Assembly (NCBI RefSeq): GCF_021696945.1
Contig: NZ_JACYHE010000033.1
Span: forward strand, 1-59,928
Length of the DNA stretch: 59,928 nt
Direction of reading: 5' to 3'
Origin: Streptomyces sp. JJ36
Lineage (GTDB): Bacteria > Actinomycetota > Actinomycetes > Streptomycetales > Streptomycetaceae
In this document: one piece after another, positions 54,305-59,928 of the stretch
Layout: every line of letters starts with the position of its first letter
Numbering within the stretch: position 1 is the first letter of the stretch
Notes under the pieces: generated by a model
What the model saw: only the letters and a program-made list of their open reading frames with translations
What the model was told of the DNA's origin: nothing
Database searches by the model: none
Translations under genes and position numbers: made by a program

Positions 54305-54877
54305 GTGACGGACCTCGACCACCTGACGCAGTCGCTCGCGCGCAACCTCAAGCGCTGGCGGCAGGAACGCGGCTTCACCCTGGACGCCCTCGCCGCCCGC
54401 GCCGGGGTGAGCCGCGGCATGCTCATCCAGATCGAGCAGGCCCGCACCAACCCGAGCGTCGGCACGGTGGTCAAGGTCGCCGACGCGCTCGGTGTCAGCA
54501 TCACCACCCTGCTCGACTTCGACCGCGAGCCCCAGGTGCGACTGGTCCCCGAGGAACAGGCGGTACGGCTCTGGCAGACCGACGCCGGCAGCCACAGCAC
54601 CCTGCTCGCCGGCACCGAGGCGCCCGGACCGCTGGAGCTGTGGTCCTGGCGGCTGATGCCCGGCGAGGGCAGCGACTCCGACCCGCACCCCCAGGGCACC
54701 ACCGAACTGGTGCACGTGACCGCCGGAGTGCTCACCCTTACCGCCGACGGCACCACTCACGAGGTGCCCGCCGGCACCTCCGCCTGCTTCGAGTCGCACG
54801 TCCCGCACGGCTACCGCAACGAGGGGGCGGAGCCGGTGGAGATGACCATGGCGGTCGCCGTACCGGCCCCCCGCTGA
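54305..54877 (+). CDS. XRE-family regulator with cupin domain
   Basis: 190 aa. N-terminal helix-turn-helix (about 9-66): LKRWRQERGFTLDALAARAG, VSRGMLIQIEQARTNPSVGT. C-terminal cupin (about 105-188): PHPQGTTELVHVTAGVLTLT and CFESHVPHGYRNEG. Such regulators sense small molecules through the cupin and control linked catabolic or export genes. Probable target: the divergent EamA exporter. Start GTG 54305. Confidence 0.9.
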   Translation: MTDLDHLTQSLARNLKRWRQERGFTLDALAARAGVSRGMLIQIEQARTNPSVGTVVKVADALGVSITTLLDFDREPQVRLVPEEQAVRLWQTDAGSHSTLLAGTEAPGPLELWSWRLMPGEGSDSDPHPQGTTELVHVTAGVLTLTADGTTHEVPAGTSACFESHVPHGYRNEGAEPVEMTMAVAVPAPR

Positions 54878-54897
54878 ACCCCTGCTAGCGTGCCGTC

Positions 54898-55452
54898 ATG
54901 CGCGCCCCCATCGGAGACTTCGCCGACGCCCGCCCGGCCGCGGCCTGCCTCGAACTGCTCACCGGACCGGTGGCCGAGGCGGTGCGCCACTGGAGCGGCG
55001 CCGTCCCCGCCGACCAGGTGCTCTACGTCGACACCGACCCGGACCGGGCGGACACCGCCGTGTTCGTCGAGACCTACGGGCGCGACCTGCTGGGGACCTC
55101 CGCGAACTGCGTCGTGGTCGCGGCCAAGCGGGCCGGCGAGCGGAGCCTCGCCGCCTGCCTGGTGCTCTCCACCACGCGGCTGGACGTCAACGGGGCGGTG
55201 CGCCGCGAGCTCGGCGCCCGCAAGGCGTCCTTCGCCCCGCAGGACACCGCGGTCGGCGAGACCGGCATGGAGTACGGCGGCATCACCCCGGTCGGGCTGC
55301 CCGTCGGCTGGCCGCTGCTGGTGGACGCCGCCGTCGCCGGGCTGCCCTGGGTGCTCGTGGGCAGCGGGCGCCGCCGCGGCAAGCTCATCCTGCCCGGCAA
55401 GGCCCTGGCCTCGCTCCCCGGCGCCACCGTGGTCGACGGGCTGGGCGTCTGA
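54898..55452 (+). CDS. YbaK-like aminoacyl-tRNA deacylase family protein
   Basis: 184 aa. YbaK/ProRS-editing-like fold: ANCVVVAAKRAGERSLAACL, DVNGAVRRELGARKASFAPQ, VGETGMEYGGITPVGLP, VLVGSGRRRGKLILPGKAL. Family members remove wrong amino acids from tRNA. TAGCGT (54886-54891) is six bases before ATG 54898, indicating a leaderless transcript separate from the XRE gene 20 bases upstream. Confidence 0.9.
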   Translation: MRAPIGDFADARPAAACLELLTGPVAEAVRHWSGAVPADQVLYVDTDPDRADTAVFVETYGRDLLGTSANCVVVAAKRAGERSLAACLVLSTTRLDVNGAVRRELGARKASFAPQDTAVGETGMEYGGITPVGLPVGWPLLVDAAVAGLPWVLVGSGRRRGKLILPGKALASLPGATVVDGLGV

Positions 55453-55480
55453 CGGGGCCCCTGGCGCGGACCGGGCCGGC

Positions 55481-55900
55481 TCACCCCAGCCGGGGGATGT
55501 CGATGGCCGGGCAGCGGTCCATCACCATGTCCAGTCCGGCCGCCCGGACGCGCGCGTACGCGTCCTCGTCCACCACGCCGAGCTGGAACCACACGGCCTT
55601 CGCCCCCACGGCCACCGCCTCGTCCGCCACCGCGCCTGCCAGGTGCGTGTTCACGAACACGTCCACCACGTCCACCGGGAACGGGATGTCCGCCAGCCGC
55701 GCGTACCCGGGTTCGCCCCCGACCGTCTCGGCCCTCGGGTGCACCGGCACCACCCGTTTGCCGTACCGCCGCAGCACCCCGGCCACCCCGTGGGCGGCCC
55801 GCCCGCGGTTGTTCGACAGGCCCACCACGGCCCAGGTGTCGCCGGCGCCGGTGAGGATCCGCCGTACCGTCTCGTCTTCCGTGCGCTGGTCCACGTCCAT
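55481..55900 (-). CDS. CoA-binding domain protein (YccU-like)
   Basis: 139 aa. CoA-binding Rossmann fold: WAVVGLSNNRGRAAHGVAGV, RVVPVHPRAETVGGEPGY, VVDVFVNTHLAGAVADEAV, AVWFQLGVVDEDAYARV, GLDMVMDRCPAIDIPRL. These small proteins bind CoA but their role is unclear. ATG 55900 (MDVDQRTEDE) is chosen; upstream in-frame residues are coded by the 26-bp repeats and look non-coding. Confidence 0.9.
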   Translation of the reverse strand: MDVDQRTEDETVRRILTGAGDTWAVVGLSNNRGRAAHGVAGVLRRYGKRVVPVHPRAETVGGEPGYARLADIPFPVDVVDVFVNTHLAGAVADEAVAVGAKAVWFQLGVVDEDAYARVRAAGLDMVMDRCPAIDIPRLG

Positions 55901-55937
55901 GCCGGTGCGAACCCGCCATCCGCGCTGTGCATTCCCC

Positions 55938-55989
55938 GCCCACCCGCCCGGCGCGTTCCCGCGGCCCACCCGCCCGGCGCGTTCCCGCG
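55938..55989. repeat. 26-bp perfect tandem direct repeat
   Basis: Positions 55938-55963 and 55964-55989 are identical. The repeat fills half of the divergent gap between the CoA-binding gene and yigZ, ending ten bases before the yigZ -10 box. It could be a double protein-binding site or a recent slippage duplication. Confidence 0.9.
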
Positions 55990-56010
55990 CCCGCCGCATA
56001 GGCTGCGGGC

Positions 56011-56694
56011 ATGCGGGACGACCAGGACCGGGACCCGCCGCGGGCGCCCGGGCACGACGGGCCGGACCGGTACGCGACCGTCGCCGCGGAGGGCGTGCAC
56101 GAGACGGAGGTGAACCGGTCGCGGTTCCGCTGCGCGCTCGCGCCCGCCGCCACCGAGGAGGAGGCACAGGACTTCGTCGCCCGCATCCGCCGCGCACACC
56201 CCACCGCGAGCCACCACTGCTGGGCCTACGTGCTGGGCGCGGACGGCGCCGTGCAGCGCGCCTCCGACGACGGCGAGCCGGGCGGCACCGCCGGCGTCCC
56301 GATGCTCCAGATGCTGCTGCGCCGCGAGACCCGGTACGTGGTCGCCGTCGTCAGCCGCTGGTTCGGCGGCACCAAGCTGGGCGCGGGCGGGCTCATCCGG
56401 GCCTACGGCGGCGCGGTCGGCGCCGCCCTCGACGCCCTCGGCACAGTCACCCGCCGCCGCCTCCGGCTCGCCACGGTCACCGCCGGGCACGCACGGGCCG
56501 GGCGCCTGGAGAACGAACTGCGCGCCACCGGCCGCCGGGTCCGCGAGGTCCGCTACGGCGCCGAGGTCACCCTCGAACTCGCCCTCCCCGAGGAGGAGCT
56601 GGACACCTTCCGCGCCTGGCTCGCGGACGCCACCTCCGGGAGCGCCCGCCTCGACCTCGGCGGCGAGACCTACGAGCCGCCCGCCGCCCCCTGA
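56011..56694 (+). CDS. YigZ/IMPACT family protein
   Basis: 227 aa. UPF0029/IMPACT N-terminal domain: VNRSRFRCALAPAATEEEAQ, PTASHHCWAYVLG, SDDGEPGGTAGVPMLQML, VVSRWFGGTKLGAGGLIRAY; C-terminal DUF1949-like part. Related to regulators of protein synthesis or proline peptidase homologues; biochemical role unknown. TAGGCT (55999-56004) six bases before the ATG suggests a leaderless message. Confidence 0.92.
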   Translation: MRDDQDRDPPRAPGHDGPDRYATVAAEGVHETEVNRSRFRCALAPAATEEEAQDFVARIRRAHPTASHHCWAYVLGADGAVQRASDDGEPGGTAGVPMLQMLLRRETRYVVAVVSRWFGGTKLGAGGLIRAYGGAVGAALDALGTVTRRRLRLATVTAGHARAGRLENELRATGRRVREVRYGAEVTLELALPEEELDTFRAWLADATSGSARLDLGGETYEPPAAP

Positions 56695-56744
56695 GCGCCG
56701 GGCTCCGGGCGGGCTGTCGGTGGCCGCCCTTAGGGTCGGTGACC

Positions 56745-57908
56745 ATGCGTCTGCTCCACACGTCCGACTGGCATCTGGGCCGCAGCTTCCACCGGGTCAG
56801 CCTGCTGGAGGCCCAACGCGCCTTCCTGCGGCATCTCGTCGCCACCGTGGAGGAGCACCGGGTGGACGCGGTGCTGGTCGCCGGGGACGTCTACGACCGT
56901 GCCGTGCCGCCGCTCGCCGCCGTCGAGCTGTTCGACGAGGCGCTGCACCGGCTGGCCGCCCTCGGCGTCCCCACCGTGATGATCTCCGGGAACCACGACT
57001 CCGCCCGGCGCCTCGGCGTGGGCTCCGGGCTGCTGGACCGGGCCGGCGTCCATCTGCGGACGGACCCCGCCGGATGCGGCACCCCGGTGGTCCTCTCCGA
57101 CGAGCACGGCGACATCGCCTGCTACGGCCTGCCGTATCTGGAACCCGCCCTGGTGCAGACGGAGCTGGGGGCGGAGCAGCGCAGCCACGCCGCCGTGCTG
57201 GGCGCCGCCATGGACCGGGTACGCGCCGATCTCGCCGGGCGGGCCCCGGGCACCCGCTCGGTGGTGCTCGCACACGCGTTCGTCACCGGGGGCGAAGTCT
57301 CCGACAGCGAACGGGACATCACCGTCGGCGGCGTCGCCTCCGTGCCCGCCGCCGTCTTCGCCGGCGTGGACTACGCCGCCCTCGGCCACCTGCACGGCTG
57401 CCAGACGCTCTCCCCGCGCGTGCGCTACTCCGGCTCCCCGCTGGCGTACTCCTTCTCCGAGGCCGGGCACCGGAAGTCCTGCTGGCTCGTCGACCTCGGT
57501 GCCGACGGCGGCGTGTCGGCCGAGCGCGTCGACTGCCCGGTGCCCCGCCCCCTCGCCCGCCTCCGCGGCCCCCTGGAGGAGCTGCTGGAGAAACCGGAGC
57601 ACGCCGTGCACGAGGACTCCTGGGTGGAGGCCACGCTCACCGACCCGTCCCGCCCCGCCGAGCCCATGGCCCGGCTCGCCCGGCGCTTCCCGCACATCGT
57701 CAGCCTCGTCTTCGACCCCGACCCGGTCCCCGGCCGGCACGAGACGGGCTACGGCGCCCGGCTGCGTGGCCGCTCCGAGCAGCAGATCGCCGAGGACTTC
57801 GTCGGCCACGTCCGCACCGGACGCGCCGCGGACCCGGCCGAGCGCACGCTGCTGAGCCACGCCCTGGACGCCGCCCGCGCCGAGGAGACCGCGGAAGAGG
57901 CGGTGTGA
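56745..57908 (+). CDS. sbcD: exonuclease subunit SbcD (Mre11-like)
   Basis: 387 aa. Metallophosphoesterase nuclease of the SbcCD complex, which cuts hairpins and DNA ends blocked by protein. Motifs: LLHTSDWHLGRSFH, AGDVYDR, ISGNHDSARRLG, LAHAFVTGG, ALGHLHGCQTLS, YSGSPLAYSFSE. The stop overlaps the sbcC start (TGATG), so the two are translationally coupled. TAGGGT (56731-56736) lies eight bases before the ATG with no ribosome binding site. Confidence 0.96.
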   Translation: MRLLHTSDWHLGRSFHRVSLLEAQRAFLRHLVATVEEHRVDAVLVAGDVYDRAVPPLAAVELFDEALHRLAALGVPTVMISGNHDSARRLGVGSGLLDRAGVHLRTDPAGCGTPVVLSDEHGDIACYGLPYLEPALVQTELGAEQRSHAAVLGAAMDRVRADLAGRAPGTRSVVLAHAFVTGGEVSDSERDITVGGVASVPAAVFAGVDYAALGHLHGCQTLSPRVRYSGSPLAYSFSEAGHRKSCWLVDLGADGGVSAERVDCPVPRPLARLRGPLEELLEKPEHAVHEDSWVEATLTDPSRPAEPMARLARRFPHIVSLVFDPDPVPGRHETGYGARLRGRSEQQIAEDFVGHVRTGRAADPAERTLLSHALDAARAEETAEEAV

Positions 57909-59928
57909 TGAGACTCCACCGCCTCTCCGTCACCGCCTTCGGCCCGTTCCGCGGCACCCAGCACGTCGACTTCGACGCCCTCACCGCCGCCGGGGTCTTC
58001 CTGCTGCACGGCGCGACCGGCGCCGGGAAGACGTCCGTCCTGGACGCCGTCTGCTTCGCCCTCTACGGCGGCGTGCCCGGCGCCCGGCAGCAGCCCGGCG
58101 GCACCCTCCGCAGCCACCACGCCGACCCGCACACCCTGACCGAGGTGGTGCTGGAACTGACCGTCGCCGGCCGCAGGCTGGAGCTCACCCGCCGCCCCGA
58201 CCAGCTCCGGCCCAAGCGCACGGGCACCGGGCTCACCCGCGAGCGCGCCCACGCGGAACTGCGGGAGTACGACACGACCGGCCGGGCGTGGCGCGGGCTC
58301 AGCCGTTCCCACCAGGAGATCGGCGAGGAGATCGGCGGCCTGCTCGGCATGAGCCGCGAGCAGTTCTGCCAGGTGGTGCTGCTCCCTCAGGGAGACTTCT
58401 CCCGTTTCCTGCGCGCGGGTGCCGAGGAACGCGCCAAGCTGCTCGGGCGGCTCTTCGACACCGGCCGGTTCGCCGCGGTGGAGGAGCAGCTCGCCCGCAT
58501 GCGCCGGGACGCCCAGGAAGCCGTGCGCAGCGGGGACGACGCCCTGCACGGGCTCGCCCACCGCATCCGCCAGGCCGCCGGGCCGCAGTCCGGGGACGCC
58601 CCGGCGCCCGGTGCACCCGCCGACGGCCGTACCCGCGCCGTACCCGACCAGCGTGGCGGGTCCCCGTCCGCCGACGGGCCCGGACCGCCCGAGTCCGTGC
58701 TGACCCGGGCGGCCCTCGCCCGCGCCGCCGCCCGGGAGCGGTACGACATCGCCGCCCTCGCCTGCCGCACCGCCGAGCAGCGGCACGCCCGGGCGCTCCG
58801 CCACCTCGAGGACGCCCGGGAGACCGAGCGGCTCCAGCAGCGCTTCGCCGACGCCCGCCGCCGCGCGGACGCACTGGCCGCCGAGGCAGGACGCCGCCGG
58901 GAGACCGCGCGGCGGCTGGAGCGCGCCCGCGCCGCCCACGCCGTCGCCCCCGTGCTCGCGCTGCGGGACGCCGCGGCCGCCGAACACGACCGGCACGCCG
59001 CCGCCGAGGCCGAGCGGCGTGCCGCGCTCCCGGAGGAGGAGTCGGGGCTCGTCCCCGCCGAGCTCACCGCGCTGGAGCACCGGACGCGACAGGAGCTCGG
59101 CGGCCTCGAGGCCGCCCGCCGCGCCGAGCGCCGCGGCGCGGAGATCGACGGCGAGCTCGCCGCGCTGGACCGGGACGCAGGCGCGGAGGAGGAGGCTCAG
59201 GAGGAGACCGCCGCCTGGCTGTCCGGCTGGGAGGAGACCCACCACGCCCACCGGAGGCGCGTCGAGGAGGCCCAGGAGGCCGCGACCCGCGCCGAGCAGC
59301 TCGCCGCCCGGCTCGACCCCGTCCGGCGGCGGCTGGCCGCCGCCCGGCGCCGGGACACACTCGCCGACGAGGCGGCCGGCGCCGCCGAGGAGGCGCTGCG
59401 CGCCCGCGAGCAGGCCGCCGCGGCCCGGGACCACTGGCTGGAACTGAAGGACCGGCGGCTCCGCGGCATCGCCGCCGAACTCGCCGCCGGCCTGCGGGAC
59501 GGCGCGCCCTGCGCCGTCTGCGGCGCAACCGAGCACCCCGCCCCGGCACGCCCGGACGCCGGCCACGTGGACCGGCGTACCGAGGAGGCGGCGCTGGAGC
59601 GGCACCGCGCCGCCGAGGCCGGACGCGAGGAGGCCGGACGCCGCCGCGACTCCCTGCGCGAGCAGCTCACGGCCGCCCGCGCGGAGTCCGGCGAGGACGG
59701 CGTGCCGGAACTCGCCGAGTCCGTCCGGGAGCTCGAGGCCGCCCATGCGGCGGCACGCTCCGCCGCGGCCGGCGGCCACGCGGCCCGGGAGGCGCTGGAC
59801 CACGCCGAACGCGAGCACGCCCGGCGGCTCGCCGCACAGCGCGAGGCCGAGCGGCGCGCCGCTGCCCGCGCCTCCCGCCGCGAGGCGCTCCAGCGCGAAC
59901 GCACCGCGCTCGCCGCGGAGCTGGCCCG
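57908..59928 (+). CDS. sbcC: exonuclease subunit SbcC (Rad50-like), 3'-truncated by window end
   Basis: 673 codons are visible and the frame is open at the end. The ATPase head starts MRLHRLSVTAFGPFRG with Walker A GATGAGKTS (K41) and Q-loop VVLLPQGDFSRFLRAG. Long Ala/Arg/Glu-rich coiled coils follow, and the zinc hook CxxC is at C535-A-V-C538 (GAPCAVCGATEHP). The second coil and Walker B lie beyond the window. It forms the ATP-driven clamp around SbcD. Confidence 0.96.
   Translation, partial: MRLHRLSVTAFGPFRGTQHVDFDALTAAGVFLLHGATGAGKTSVLDAVCFALYGGVPGARQQPGGTLRSHHADPHTLTEVVLELTVAGRRLELTRRPDQLRPKRTGTGLTRERAHAELREYDTTGRAWRGLSRSHQEIGEEIGGLLGMSREQFCQVVLLPQGDFSRFLRAGAEERAKLLGRLFDTGRFAAVEEQLARMRRDAQEAVRSGDDALHGLAHRIRQAAGPQSGDAPAPGAPADGRTRAVPDQRGGSPSADGPGPPESVLTRAALARAAARERYDIAALACRTAEQRHARALRHLEDARETERLQQRFADARRRADALAAEAGRRRETARRLERARAAHAVAPVLALRDAAAAEHDRHAAAEAERRAALPEEESGLVPAELTALEHRTRQELGGLEAARRAERRGAEIDGELAALDRDAGAEEEAQEETAAWLSGWEETHHAHRRRVEEAQEAATRAEQLAARLDPVRRRLAAARRRDTLADEAAGAAEEALRAREQAAAARDHWLELKDRRLRGIAAELAAGLRDGAPCAVCGATEHPAPARPDAGHVDRRTEEAALERHRAAEAGREEAGRRRDSLREQLTAARAESGEDGVPELAESVRELEAAHAAARSAAAGGHAAREALDHAEREHARRLAAQREAERRAAARASRREALQRERTALAAELA

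Overview
The window reads as a high-GC actinobacterial chromosome segment, almost certainly Streptomyces or a close relative. GC is very high with strongly GC-biased third codon positions and many GTG starts. The gene order cardiolipin synthase / mannose-1-P guanylyltransferase / DUF881-Sbp-DUF881 / FHA / MerR / bifunctional nuclease / MerR / gcvP is the one I remember from S. coelicolor (around SCO1389 to SCO1378) and, more loosely, from Mycobacterium tuberculosis (Rv1822-Rv1832). No phage, transposase, CRISPR array or tRNA gene was recognised.

Region 1 (1-14.1 kb, core). The window opens on the last bases of a 5S rRNA gene and an rrn terminator. It continues with a CDP-alcohol-type cardiolipin synthase, a GDP-mannose pyrophosphorylase fused to a degenerate phosphomannomutase, a three-gene envelope cluster (DUF881-Sbp-DUF881), a GarA/OdhI-type FHA switch, FtsR, a bifunctional nuclease, a second MerR regulator, DNA polymerase IV, a PRC-barrel protein, and a tandem glycine riboswitch in front of gcvP. 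The gcvH gene that sits beside garA in mycobacteria is absent here.

Region 2 (14.1-30.7 kb). Small hypotheticals, a GCS2-type carboxylate-amine ligase, a solute-binding/VWA membrane protein, a CPBP protease-like protein, a divergent PhzF/PadR pair, an EamA exporter, a DGPF (YCII) protein with an ECF42-type sigma factor, a divergent PNPOx/MocR pair with a palindrome between its -35 and -10, a Tat-type Rieske lipoprotein, a HipA-like kinase with DUF3037, and two co-transcribed SDR enzymes behind a canonical promoter.

Region 3 (30.7-44.9 kb). An orphan oligopeptide-binding lipoprotein, uracil-DNA glycosylase, a hypothetical protein, a Pro/Gly-rich lipoprotein, a Gfo/Idh/MocA oxidoreductase, apolipoprotein N-acyltransferase, an FAD monooxygenase, a DMT transporter, a tandem pair of CapA-like lipoproteins whose cores look homogenised by gene conversion, a dienelactone-hydrolase-like protein lacking its nucleophile, and UppP.

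Region 4 (44.9-59.9 kb). An F420-type LLM oxidoreductase, a small hydrophilic protein, a TVP38/VTT membrane protein, a DUF4442 thioesterase with a TetR-like operator, a QPGY-rich membrane-anchored protein, an MFS exporter overlapping a spermidine-synthase-like protein tail to tail, a gamma carbonic anhydrase, a hexapeptide acyltransferase, a 29-residue membrane peptide, a divergent EamA/XRE-cupin pair, a YbaK-like deacylase, a CoA-binding protein, YigZ, SbcD, and SbcC, which runs off the window. Several genes in this last part have a -10 hexamer six to eight bases before the start codon, suggesting leaderless mRNAs.

Most of the window is ordinary core chromosome. The more interesting signals are the homogenised CapA pair, the catalytically degenerate domains (phosphomannomutase and dienelactone hydrolase), the regulator/operator pairs in divergent intergenic regions, and the HipA-DUF3037 unit.
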